From positions 187,304 through 251,303 of the forward strand of contig VZRZ01000211.1 of the NCBI GenBank assembly GCA_013398175.1: a stretch of 64,000 bases of DNA, given 5' to 3'. A program made the position numbers and the translations under genes. The notes under the pieces were generated by a model. It ran no database searches. It was not told the DNA's origin and worked only from the letters and a program-made list of their open reading frames with translations. This document shows, in pieces, positions 1 through 11,900 of this stretch; the first letter of the stretch is position 1; each line of letters starts with the position of its first letter. This DNA comes from Climacteris rufus. Lineage: Eukaryota; Chordata; Aves; Passeriformes; Climacteridae.

Positions 1-40
1 ACAGTGTTCAGTGATTTTTATTGTCCTTTTTGTCTTGCAG
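1..40 (+). other. ZMIZ1: 3' end of upstream 5'UTR intron of ZMIZ1
   Basis: The stretch is pyrimidine-rich and ends in TGTCTTGCAG, a good acceptor with a T-rich tract, directly before the exon that carries the start codon. The translation start lies only 50 bases inside that exon, so the gene must have at least one upstream non-coding exon and a promoter outside the window. Confidence 0.85.
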
Positions 41-90
41 ATCGAGGGATTTTAATGGCTTTCAGGTAGAAGAAAGTGGAGACAATCAAA
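41..90 (+). other. ZMIZ1: ZMIZ1 5' untranslated region, part in the start-codon exon
   Basis: These 50 bases lie between the acceptor at 39-40 and the ATG at 91. They contain an ATG at 55 followed by an in-frame TAG at 67-69. That stop is in the same frame as the main ORF, so translation cannot extend upstream of 91. The context of ATG-91 has A at -3 and A at +4, which is adequate. A second in-frame ATG at 100-102 has T at -3 and G at +4 and is weaker. Confidence 0.85.
55..69 (+). promoter_or_regulatory. minimal upstream ORF (four codons plus stop)
   Basis: ATG at 55-57 is followed by GCT TTC AGG TAG, giving M-A-F-R then stop, 21 bases before the main start. Mini-uORFs like this can reduce initiation at the downstream start or allow reinitiation. 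The ORF is read directly from the sequence; any effect is inference. The -3 base is T at 52, so the uORF start context is weak and leaky scanning would be expected. Confidence 0.5.
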
Positions 91-150
91 ATGAATTCTA
101 TGGACAGGCACATACAGCAGACCAATGACCGGCTGCAGTGCATAAAACAG
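91..150 (+). CDS. ZMIZ1: ZMIZ1 coding exon 1 (residues 1-20)
   Basis: This is the first coding exon of ZMIZ1, a nuclear PIAS-like coactivator (SP-RING/MIZ zinc finger) known to work with the androgen receptor, p53, SMADs and NOTCH1. It encodes exactly 20 codons, beginning M-N-S-M-D-R-H-I-Q-Q and ending C-I-K-Q, which matches the vertebrate ZMIZ1 amino terminus as I know it. The start at 91 is supported by an in-frame stop at 67-69 and by A at -3. The exon ends in CAG followed by GTAAGC, a strong donor, so the junction is phase 0. The paralogue ZMIZ2 has a different amino terminus and lacks this N-terminal extension, which argues against it. The peptide starts the TPR-like N-terminal domain reported to bind NOTCH1 in the mammalian protein. 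No frameshift or unusual codon is visible. Confidence 0.95.
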
Positions 151-1423
151 GTAAGCTGAAGGTGGAGGTCATTGCTGCTAAATGAGCGTTGGGTATTGAG
201 TGGCAGCTGCAGTGCATTACAGTTGCCTGTTGCTTAATGAGTGTCCTTACCCTTCAGAGGAAAGGAAGGAGACATTGTAATCTCAGTGAAGAGAGTATCT
301 GCTGTGAGAGCTGGTGTATTAACCTCAAAAGCCAAACTTTCCCTTACACCTTTCTAAGAAATCTTCAGCCTGGAGACTCAACAAATCTGTCTCAGCTGGA
401 AGCAGAGCAGTGCTGGTCCTGCCAGCTCAGCCCCAGAGGGTCACAGCAGGCAGCCATCATTCTAATGCTCTGAGCACAGTAATCCACAATTCCGATGGGC
501 CAGTTTTGATTTTAATCCAGTAGCTGACCTGAGACCTGCACTGCCTGGAGACTCAGAACTTGGATGGTTGGCATGCCTCCAAGTGCTCAGAGTGCTGCTT
601 AATCAGCTTGCATGGAGATCGTAAAAACTCCTGTTTGCAACGTAAAATTTTCAGAAGCATCTGCTTGTAAAGATGAGGGGCTCTTAGATGCTGCTGCCTT
701 TCAGTGAATTATGTCTCATTTACAGATTTCCCCACTGTAACTGAGCTTGCAAATGCTTTTATAACCAAGAGAAACTACAAGGGTGAGCAGAGACCATCTT
801 TCCCTGCTTTACCCTTCTCAGTGAGCTTTGCTCTCTGGGTTTGCAGACAGTGTGTATTCTCCCCTCATGCACGTGCAAGAATCCTAACAGAATTTTCATA
901 GCAGTGGTCCTTTTAGAGGAGGTGAGCAAGAGAATGGTTTCCTACGTTGATATTTGCTGTATTTATCTCTGAACCCAATGCATGCATGCGTAAATGCAAG
1001 TTGCACACAGGTATTTTGAAGACCCTGTCTGGATCCAGGAGATGAGCTCCAAAGTTCATCTCTTCAGACTGGTTGAAATTTTCTGAATTACCTTGGAAAA
1101 ATGGAAATATGTTATTCCATGAAATATTGTTTCCAAATCATTTTTCACTGTTGTCCGAGCAGTTTTCTATGTCAGTTCAGGTCATAGCAGAGTCCTGCTG
1201 CTTTAGTTTTTTATTTGTATTAACGAAGTTAAAAACATACCTGCCTACTTGTGCTCTGGGAGATGTGCATATTGCTGCTTGAGGGAGCACAGCATTTCTC
1301 TGTTCATAGATTTGTGTTGTAGACAGATGCACCCTAAATCAGAGGAACTGATAAAAAATAAGCATGGGGGTGGTACTGGATCAGTCTAGATTTTTAAACT
1401 TGTTTCTTCTGTCTATGACTGTT

Positions 1424-1563
1424 AGAGTTCAAGGAACATCCAGATGATGCTCTTAATCATATGATTTAATTTTAGGTAGTCCTGTGAGGAGCAGCAGGTT
1501 GTTCTTACTGATACTTACAGGTCCCTTCTGACTTGAGATATTCTTTGATTCTGTGATTATATG
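1424..1563 (+). mobile_element. CR1 LINE, 5'-truncated 3' end
   Basis: The segment reads like the last ~140 bases of an avian CR1 non-LTR retrotransposon in sense orientation. It starts near GTTCAAGGAACATCCAGATG, passes through GTAGTCCTGTGAGGAGC and ACAGGTCCCTTCTGACTTG, and ends in degenerate ATTCTTTGATTCTGTGATTA. CR1 elements typically are 5'-truncated and end in tandem ATTCTRTG octamers instead of a poly-A tail, which is what is seen here. Several substitutions from the usual consensus suggest an old, inactive copy. This is the main evidence for a bird or close relative. Confidence 0.82.
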
Positions 1564-2047
1564 TTTCTCATCTCTTAGTTTCATCAATCTCCATCATTAT
1601 ATTTTGCTATCTTTGCCTCAATATTAGTGGAAGTTTGTATTTTCTAGAATGTGTTGTAATGCAGAAATATATAGGTTTTTGCAAGTCTGGCCATGCAGAT
1701 GTTTTGGGTGATGCAAAAAAGAATACAGTTCACACCTAAACCAGCTGATTTTTCTCTCCATATTTCCTTTATAAGAGAGGATTTCAGAATAAAGCAAAGA
1801 AAGCTAGTTCATAGGTCAAGGAGCAGAAATAGGAATCTTTTCCTGCAGAATTGCTGGTCATAATCCAGCCTTGCTCGATGGTGTCTCTCTCTTTCATCAC
1901 ACTGCAGTGAAAGTTAATGCATCTAATGGCCCTTTAGAGGCCTGAGGAAAATATGAATTTGAGGATTTCATCCCAGTTTCTTATCAACAACTATCTGGTT
2001 CAGAAAAAACATGCCTTTGACTGGTACAAATTGGTGTCCTTTTTGGC

Positions 2048-2103
2048 CATCCTAGCCCGTAGGATGAAGAATGAAGGTTAAATTGCAGAACAATTTAACC
2101 TTC
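2048..2103. repeat. two adjacent perfect inverted repeats (hairpins)
   Basis: The first hairpin has 7-bp arms CATCCTA (2048-2054) and TAGGATG (2060-2066) around a 5-base loop. The second has 13-bp perfect arms, GAAGGTTAAATTG (2073-2085) and CAATTTAACCTTC (2091-2103), around the 5-base loop CAGAA. They are separated by six bases. In pre-mRNA they could fold as two short stem-loops; in DNA they could be a cruciform. No terminal repeats or target-site duplications that would mark a MITE were recognised. Confidence 0.8.
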
Positions 2104-5100
2104 TAGCTGTAAGAACAGACCTTTACATCAAGTGGAGACAAATGGAGGATGCTGCTCAGCTCCTTTTTCTAGAGCTGTCAGTTTCTGTACATAATTTATA
2201 TTATTTAATTAGATAAGAGAATATCAAATTACACTTCTTAAAGTTTTAAAGACATAATTTTGCCTATGTAATGGGTACTCTGTCAGTTAAACCACTAACT
2301 TCATTTATACATAGTGCTGTTATGCCTATGCGGCTTGGATGTTTCTCCAGTGATGAAGGCCAGGGGAAAGGGAGGAAGGTCAGACTGCCCAGCATTTGTG
2401 TAGCACACTCTGTTTTGTTTCATCCTGGGGTTTCTGGTGGACCAGGGGCATGCTTGTGTCAGAGTTCAAAGGATGCCTGATGAAGAGCTATCCTTCTTGG
2501 GAATGCTTGTGAATTTGTGGTTCCTCCATTCTGTTTAGGCCTTAAAAAAGAAGAGAAGAAGAAAACTCTTGTTTTCAACTCATGACAAAGTGTAGTTAAT
2601 CAAGACAGTGGCTGAACACCAAAAATATGTCTCAGAAAGCTTTCTTGGGAGAAAGTGGCAATACAATTGTTGGAGAGTAATGGTTTATTTCTTTTCTTTT
2701 TTCTTTTTTATTGTTTTGTTAAAGAAGGTAGCATCAAAACTGCTGTTAGCTTTTTCGTGGTTCTAAAGTCGTGTGTTCTTACCTTTGCCATAGTGGAGAA
2801 AGAGACAGAAATTTACTCTAAGTAGCTTTTTGGAGGACACTCACTTCTCTGTTACAGGATCATAAATTTCCAGCTTGGGCACATTTACCTTGTTCTTTGA
2901 GACAGTAATTAGCTGGCAAAATTAGTGTGATACTAGAAAGAGTAAATTTCCAGTTCACCCCGTGAGAACTGGACCACACACTGCTCTGTACATGTTGGGT
3001 TTGGGATCAAAGCATCACCTTGCATGGCCATATAAATGTATTTTCCCCACTTCTGGGGATTGACTGCAGGGTCAGACAAAAATATGTCTGCCTTTTCTTG
3101 CTGGTCTTGTCTTCTATCCTCTTTTCCCAGACTGTGAACAAACAGTACTGCTGTTCTCCTGAACACACGTGTGCTTTTGGGGTGGTTAACACAGCAGTGG
3201 AAGGTGCACTGGCAACGGCTGTGGGGGGGGAACCATTCTTCCTTGGCGCCCAGCATCTGCACGTTTTATAACCCTGTTGGCAGCCAGTGGCTCCTGCAGC
3301 CGCACTGAGAGCTGTCTGCCGCCCTCCTTGCCCCTCACTCCAGCCCCTGAGAAATGCTATAAATGGTAATCCATGTGCCTCTTTAACTAGATCAGGTTTC
3401 AACACAGGGTCAGGACAGGCTTCCTTCTTCCCAGCTCTGTGACTTGTGAGACACCCACAATATCCTTGCTGACTTCTGTTCCAGGATCAAGGTTGTGTTT
3501 TACCTTCATCTTTTTTAGTGCTTTAAAGCTACAAACTCAAAACTTATATATGATCAGCTAGTTAGGAAATGAAATGTGTGTTAAGAAATGTTTCAGAATA
3601 GATGAAAGGACAAACTGAAGAGGTGGCTGTGTATTTATGCTTAAAAAAACCCCAGACTTCTGTGGTAGGCTGGAACAGCTTGTGTGGTCCCTTTTGTAGC
3701 CGATTCCCTCAGTATTTTAAGTGTATGTGCTTTGAAATCAAACATAGCTCTTTTGATGTACGGTGGAAAAAGCCAAAGTAATAGGCTTTCCTTAACACAT
3801 GCAATTAGTTTGTCATGACAGAGGAGAGTCTTCAGGGAAGGAAGCTGGATATTCAGGGTGCGGGCTTTTTTCTTCAACTTTGTCCATGCAAACAAAAAGG
3901 CAAAATGACTTTTGTACAGAGCAAAGGTCTGATGGCTCCTGAGAATCCCCTGTCCTATTTGAGGCTGCAGTAATAATTTGTTTATCTGCTGAGGGCTCGT
4001 GGCTTGGTTAGCTCTGACACACTGTCCACCATGGAGCTTCAGGGCAGCAGGAGCTGGCTCAGGGGGGCATAGAGCTGAATTTCAGAGCTTCCTTGCTGCC
4101 TGCTGCCCAGACACTGCCTTCTAAAGGAGCCAGCTTGGCTCCTGCATAGAAAGTCCCAATAAAGAATTGTCTGGGTTTCTTAAAGCATTCTTCATAACAG
4201 ACCAGAGGTGTGGCTTTAACCAGATGCTGTCAGTTGCTCTTGTTAGGTGATAGAAGCAAATGCCAGGGAAAATCAGGGAGTTTGGTAACATTTCTCTACC
4301 CTTTACCTGATGGGTCTACTTGTAAAACTTAGAGTTATTATAAATCTAAGGACTTCTGCCTTTGATGTGTCTGTTTGCTGTCAGTCAGTTTTGTAAGGTT
4401 TCTGTATGTTTCTTCTGAAATTCTTGAAAAGAAGAAGATGGAAAAAAAGTCTTTTATATTTAAAATACAAGGAAGCCATACCTTTCAGAAAGGGTGTGTG
4501 ATATCTTCCTGCCATGCTGAGTACAGTTGTTAGGCTCTGTACTAAAGCTGTGCCGAAAGGGGAAGTATGAAATGGCTCTCTGGTGTCAAAATTGTTAGGT
4601 CATGGTGGGAACAGAGAAGGTTGTTTCTGCTGCTTGTGTCACAGTACATCCAGACACATTGAGCAATATCATCAAATGGTGCTGGATCACCACTTAATTG
4701 AAGGCACATGCCACATAGCTGATTTCCAGAAACAGATTAGCATTTCTTTCCTTCCACAAGGCTTGCTGAATTGCTGCTGTTGCAATGCTTTGTAGTGCCT
4801 ACCCAACCATTCAGAGATATGCTAAAAGTTGTAATTGCTGTGTGTTTTTGTTGATATTTTCGTGCTCAAATTGGAAACAAGCAAGCCCATTTCTTTCATC
4901 AGTCAGCAACTAGGTTTTTGGTTGCTTGCAATTCAGGGAAAAATAGAATTCTTCGTGTATTTACATAACTCTTTTTAAGTGCTGAAATGCTTGAAGTAAT
5001 TCTTCTGCTCTTCAATGTTATTGTTGCAGACTCATGTAAATGCTAAGCAGTCCTAAACATGTCATTTTTAGTGTATTTTGGACTGGTTACCAAGGACTGG

Positions 5101-8040
5101 TATGAAATTACATCTGAAAATGTTTTAATAAAAGGAAAAACACTTTCCCATACATTTTTTCATTTGCATCTGCTTACAGAACTGTCCACAGCAGTTTCAT
5201 GAAACTTTTGTTCTTGAAGAACTTTGAAAATGGAAGTATTCTTATGAAGGGTGCTTTTATTTAGAATACACATTTTTTGCTTATATTCTATATAAGCATT
5301 ACAGGGGGTTTTAGCAGCTAAATATGAAATAACGTATAACAGTAAGACTAAAGGTGTAAAAGGCCTTTTCCATAAAAAGACGTTTGATGAGCCTCAAGTG
5401 TTACAGTTTATTGGTGGAATGGTCCATCAATGCTGTTAGTAGCTACCTTTTTTTCGTATTTTTTTTCCTGAAACCAAGTTCTTTGTCAGCTTTTGTGCTC
5501 AGTCTGTTGGAGTATTCCTCTGCTAGAGTTAAGTATGTTTAGGAAAAACTGACAGCAGACCAGCTTTCCTGGCTCCTCTAGTCCATTTAGAGACTTGTCA
5601 GTCAACATTCCTGCTCTGTTAGATCCTGCATCCTGGTAGGGAAGCCACAAGGGAAAGAGCAAAGAGGCCATTTGCTAGAAGCACTTCTGGTGGGGAGGGG
5701 GGAGAAAGCACCTTCTTGTTGTTTGCAGTATTTGCTTGATTTGTTTCTCTGACAAGATTCCAGTAAGCAGAATACAACCCATCATATTGTGACATGGAAT
5801 GATAAAATTGTGGTGAATTCACTTTTCCCATTCCCAATTCTGCTTGCTTTACTGCAGCACCTATCCTCAAAGTCTGGGGTATTGGTATTCTTAATATTAT
5901 TAGTGTTAGTATTCTTAGTATGACCATTTCAAAATGGAAAATGCATGTTTTAAACTTACACTGAAAACCTCTAGTACCCGTGGTATTTAGTACAGTTTTA
6001 TTATTTTCTGTGTGACTAACTAATCTGGCCTGTTGTTTAAAATTGTCTTTTGGTAAATAAGGATGAATAGTTGAAAATTTTAAAAATTTGTAAGTTGAAT
6101 CTATGATGTCACCTTGGTGTCAGACAAGCACAGGAAGTCTTTTTGTCAGCAGCTGTGTAAAACTCTGCAGTGAACATGTGACACAGCTGGTGACGTCTCC
6201 AGCTTCTGTCCTGCCATTTCTGGCTCTTCCTTCTTACACACTTGTTACTCGAGTTTCTGCTGTTGTGTGTGGCAGCACGTCCATAGGGGTATAATTTGGA
6301 CAGTATTTGCACACAAGAACCATTTACCTGTTTGTAAAGGCAGGTGTTTTCAAAAGAGTTGTTTGAAGTGGCTAAAGTACTGTTAATACCAAGACCTCTG
6401 CCATCATCTGAAGGAAAAGTCTCCTCACTGGTGGTGTTCACTCCTTATTGCCTCTGTGTAGCAATATTGTACATGGGCAGATCACACAGCAAGTACTGTG
6501 GGCAGTTTTGTAAATGAAAAAATGTAGGGGAAAGCATTTTTCCTTTTGATCTGGAAATATCTCAGTAATGTCTAGCTGGCTGGTAGGACCCATGGGAATA
6601 GGTCATGTGAATTTTACATCTTCCACAGCAGTATCTGTTTAGTGGCTATTTTAAGTAGTCACCTTGAGATTTTATCTCTGCAGAGATTAAGAGATTAAAA
6701 TAAAAAAGATTAAATCAGTTGATTAAAAGTGCTATAAAAAGCTCAATAAGTGAGTAAATAAATCATTCAAATGAATCAAAAAATTAATTGGAAAACAAAA
6801 TATGTCCAACAAATGTGCTGCTGTTTGGGTATACTGAAGACTACTGGTTATTTTTCAAAATCAATGAGTTTATTCTCTTGAAACTTAGAAAATTAAGAAA
6901 TGCATTTATTTTAATTAAATTTTAAAAGTTGACTCAGTACATAAATCAGAGGAATTGGTCCTTTTTTTTTTTCCCACATTATACTCTTAGGTGGTGTTAC
7001 TTCTTTTTAAGGAATGCATTATTGACAATAATCTTCCAGTAAAGGAATGATGTAATACTTCATTAATGTCCTTAAAACACCTTGATAAGGTAAGAACTGC
7101 ATGAAAAAAAACCACCAACCCAAACTTTTCATAATGTTGTGATATGTACCTTGAATTATGTAAGGGTTCATAACACAGAATTATCTATGTAGACACCCCA
7201 CTTTGCCTGAGTCCTTCACTTAGTCTTTTACTAAAAGACACTGTGAAGGTGGATTTTCTTTTTGTCAAGGCAGCAGGTAAGCAAGTCTAGAGCAAATAAG
7301 CCTCTTTTCATCAATAAAACCCATTATCAATTTAAGTAAGTATTACTGTAATAATTAAACATTATTCTAATAGTGCAATATTATTCTAACAAAAAGAGTA
7401 TGGCCATGGCTTTGAGAAAATTAGCTCCTTGATATGTTGAGATATTTAGGACTGAAACTACTGACTGAAAATCACAAGGGTGCTAGAGAAGGAAGCTTCT
7501 GTATCATTGCAATGTCTATTGGAATGAAAAAGCTGAAGAAGCCTCACCATTCATAGTTACATATAGAGACATCTCATGCTAGCAGGGTATAATAGGAAGG
7601 TACTAATGGAAAATGGGTTGTTTCACTTTCCAAGAAGAACAATTAAACTGGTTAGGCAAACTGATTTCATAATTCTGCTGAGCTGTAATTGCAAATTTAA
7701 AGATAGATTGAAGCTTTGCATGGCTGAGCATGGCCTTGGAGAAAGAGCAAACAGCTGTACCTTTGTCTCTTGACTTTTTGCCCATGAAATCAGTTTGTGA
7801 GTGCTTAAGGAAAAATAATTCAGACCCCTCTGATTATTTGGAGCCTGTGTAAACCATGCTGTTCCCACTGCTCTCAGCTGACATAGTAGCAGTCCAGAAG
7901 CTGGTGGTAAGAAAGGTACGAAGATTGAACCAACAATGAAGACATGAACATGAGGACATACTGCCACTAGCCTGCCCCATTTCCATCTTCAGTCAGATCT
8001 GGATCACAGCCTTTAGACCCCCAAGTCACAGTTTCCTCTT

Positions 8041-8058
8041 GGGCAGGGGAGGGTGGGG
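8041..8058 (+). other. canonical G-quadruplex motif on the sense strand
   Basis: GGGCAGGGGAGGGTGGGG contains four runs of at least three G separated by loops of 2, 1 and 1 bases, which satisfies the usual G3+N1-7 rule. Short loops predict a stable parallel quadruplex. It lies on the transcribed (RNA-like) strand of intron A, so it could form in nascent RNA as well as DNA. Formation in vivo is inference. Confidence 0.75.
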
Positions 8059-11000
8059 TGAAACAGTGGTTTATGACTACTTGCTGCATGTTCCCTTACT
8101 TGACATAAAGCTTTGTCGAAGTACATCATTAAATGTATGTAGATCTGAAAGATACAGAGCAGGAAGACAGTGTTGCAGTTCTGATCAGCAGACTTAAGGA
8201 GTGATTCTTGTTTTAGCTCTTCTGGCTTCTGTGTATAGTTCTTGAGGATCAGGTATTGAATCCATTCCTTACACTTTGTAGAACTAATGGACAAGCCAAG
8301 GTTGCAATATCTTTCCTTTGCTCCAGCACAGGCACACACATGTGCAATCTTCCTCACAGAACTTATGGTATAGGAGATCCAGGCAGCAGAACAAGGCTGT
8401 TGAATTACCAGGCATTCACCTTTTCTGAAACCAGTACTGAGTTATACACACACTTTATACTAAAAGTGTATGAGAGAAGCATCTGTGAAAATCTTCATTA
8501 ATACAAGTTTTGTTCCCTTACAGCTCATAACTGAATAGCTTGGGTCTTTTGCAGTTCAGTGATGCTCATATTTTTTATTTGTTCTTTTTCTCATTTGTTT
8601 AGCATGTGATCTTGCCCCATATTTTCTTGATGTTAAAGCATCTGATAAAGAGGTGCTGGCTTTGCTCAGTATTTACTATTTTCTTTCGATAAAGAAGCTG
8701 CAATGAACAAAGGGGGCAGAGGTGACTCTCATTCATTCTGTTTCTCATAAGTAGGCATGGCTAACATCGTCTTAATATCTCTCTCAGTGTATCTAGTGCC
8801 TCTCCAAATGTGAGCCTAATAAAATATTTATAAAGCCTCCAATGGAATAAGCTATGTAAGTGCAAGATAATTCTGTTAATTAGGGATCTCTCAATCTCAC
8901 AAACACTAAATTGGGAGGGGGGATTATCTGAATACAAAGTGCACAGCTTGAACCTTTTAATTTTTTGATAAATAAAACAATCTTTGACATTGAAAGGGAC
9001 TGTAGAGAATTGAACTATCTATAACCATATCCAGATAAACAAAAATCACACTCCCAGAAGGCAGAAAATAGCTCAATACTCCCCTCTATCCTCATGAAAA
9101 AGACCATTTGTTTTGAATATTGATTGCAGATGAGTTTTTAATATACTGAGTATGGCTGCTTGTGAATAAGGCAAGGTGTGTAATCACAGTTGACTGTAAA
9201 AAAAATAAAAATAGAGAAACCACCTCTAACAGGTTATGTAATTTTAGGTGTTTAAAGTGTATCCTTGGGTAGTGTCCTGTGTTTCTGTCCATGAGCTCTC
9301 TGGCAGCCAGCGGAGAGCATGCCAGGGAGAGGGAGAGTTCTTGGTGGATGGGGATCTGAAGTAGAGGCCTTTTCGTGGGAGGGAGAGACAGGCTCGTGAT
9401 TGGGCTCACTCAAAGAGCTTGCTCAGTGCTTAGAGTATTAAAGGCTCTATTAATGTATTAAAGCAAATGGCCTTTGCTGATTTGCAGGTCTTACGGTGCT
9501 GAGTGAGTGAGCTATCAAATTTAGGTCTAGTAGGAACATACCTGTGCTGAGTAATACACAGAGACCAGCCTTGTGTCCCCTTGGTTGTGCTGTATCAAGG
9601 ATGTCTGACCAGGAATCCTGTTTACATTCTTAAAAAAAGTGATTTGGTTTCATTAGGGAGCTGAACACCCTTGGCCCAACATGCAGGATCACAGTAATTC
9701 TGTTCCTGGGTTGTTTATGGTGAAGGGCATGTACTCTCTTTCAGTTGTCTTTGCCCTTTCTCTTTCCAGGTCCCTTTCCTTCTACTCTCCTCTTTGCCCC
9801 CCTTCAGCACAGTAGTACATCTGATTGCAGGCATGTCTGCATGAATATTAAGATGAACAAAAAATAGTCTGCATTGCCTGGCACAACTTGCCAAAGCACC
9901 TGGCCACCAAAGCCCATCTCAAGGGTCAGAGCAAGATACCAGAGTTAGAAAAGGCGTGTAGGCACGGAGAAGAGTGGGTCAGCTCCTTTGTCAGCCATTA
10001 TCAAATGGTTTAGCTCCAAAGGAATTATGATTTCTGCATTTCTAGTTTTGAACATACTTATTTTTATATATAAATTTTGATAGCTGATTTTTGGGTTTTG
10101 TTATTAAATTCATAGATTTTACAACCATATGAGAATTTTAATTTCTATTGTTGACCATTGTTGTGGTCAAAGGCTTGAAAACCTGTAAACTCCCAGCTGA
10201 AAATAGCAAGCAGGTCATATGAGCGTCAGAGTTGTACACAGGATTTTCAGATGCCACCAGCTCTATGCAAAATTTATATCATGCTGAATATCTGGTTCAT
10301 CATTTAGAAAAGACGAGCTTGGTACTGGGTTTTATACCCCTTGAAATTCTGGACCCGTTGGAAAGTTTCGAGAGCACTTAGCTGAACCTTCTGTCTAAAC
10401 TTGGCTGAAGTCTGAGGTTAACTCAAGAGTAAATCTGTACAATACTAGAACATTAAAAATCAATGTTTCTTTTTGTCACCCTTCTTTGTATGCATTGCGT
10501 TTTATGGGAGAATAATGAGGAATATTAATAACAAAAATATTTCTCTGGCTTGAAATAAGTGAAAGCATAGTTGTTCTTTTTTTAAAAGTAAAGTGTTGTG
10601 AGGCACGAGAAGTATTTATGCTGTGAACTTAATTGTGCCTTCCTCTTGCATTGATGATACAGCTCCACCTTTGGGAGAAGTTTTGCCATGCGTTTAATCC
10701 AAAGCAGCTCCTGGGAGCAGAGTCCTGGTACCTTCCCAACCCTACCTTTTGTTTGCTGCCACTTTCCGTGACTCAGGTCTAATGATCGTGTGGTCACAGA
10801 GGGGATCTCGCTGTGAGCAGTGACTGAAAGTCAGCATTTGGGAGGCTGGATCACAGTCAGAACAGCAAGTGTGGTCTGAGGCACTGAAGTGCTGGAAGTC
10901 TGTGTTTGGGCAAAGAAGCTGTCAGAGACAACCTTCCGTAAGATTAAGCATTATCAAGAAAATGTATTCCAAGTTTTAGGTCAGCCTCAGTTTAGTATCG

Positions 11001-11559
11001 CTATGAAAAAGTGATGTGCTGTAATGTGTGCCCGTTCCCATGGGCTCCCGAGTGGCCTCCTCTGGCATAGGTCACACTGCTGCTGTCTCCCTGCTTGTGC
11101 TGGGGTTCAAGGACCTGCACTGGGTGCCATCCTGGAGGGCCAGTGCAGCCTAAATTGTTAGTGTAGAATGGGGCTAATTCACCATGCAGGCATGTGTCCT
11201 CTTGTGCTGTGCAGAAGGCAGGCAGGAGAAGCAGAAGGATGCAGGACCCTTTCAGGGCTGGCAGCCCCTGGTGCCTGCCTTAGCTGGCAGTGCTTGTGGA
11301 ACAAGCTTTCTGTCCTGCAGGAGAACAGCTGCCTCCTGGATTCACTTTCCGCAGCTGGTGGACCAGAAGGTTTGCCAAGCATGCAGCCTTACCACATGGT
11401 GTGTAGGAAGGGGTTAATTTCAGAGCGAAGAAAAGGCTACCTGCGTGTCTCTGTGTTTTCTTTTTCTGTGCACTGAAAAGCTCCCTGTGTTGCCAATGTT
11501 TTGTGTCGCTAATGTAAAATTCCCAGACTCGTTGATGAGTGAAGCTAGACAGTAGACAG

Positions 11560-11900
11560 GGTCCAAGTGGCTAACCACGTGAGAAATTCAGTGACTGTAG
11601 GCTACTGTTAATTAACCTAGAATCTAGCAACATGGCATAATGTCTGTGTGATAAGTTATATTATCTTCAGCAGTTCAATTAAATCAAGGAGTGAGACACA
11701 GAGCAGACGTAACTCGGCAAAACAAACAGACAACTTGAGTCAGCCTTCATAATTTGCTGCGACATCACGTAAATAAATGCAATAACTTGTTTAGCATAGT
11801 TAAGCAGTTTGCTGCTCAAAAACTTATTTGCATGACATCTCATTTTGAATAGGTTAAGTTATGGCAAATTAGATCTCTGCTTTCAGTCTGATGTATTCCA
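11560..11900. promoter_or_regulatory. motif-dense intronic block, candidate enhancer / conserved non-coding element
   Basis: Within about 340 bases there are a perfect palindromic E-box CACGTG (11576-11581), a perfect palindrome GTTAATTAAC (11607-11616, homeodomain/HNF1-like), and an octamer ATTTGCAT (11826-11833, POU-factor type). A CACGTAA half-site and further AT-core sites lie between them. The stretch lacks homopolymers and repeat sequence. Such clustering is typical of developmental enhancers in introns of transcription-regulator genes, but motif matches alone are weak evidence and conservation was not tested. Confidence 0.3.

Noticed and set aside
2933..3405. Overlapping 109- and 132-codon minus-strand frames and an 83-codon plus-strand frame
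   Set aside because: Three mutually overlapping frames with no homology are the signature of a stop-poor stretch, not of a gene.
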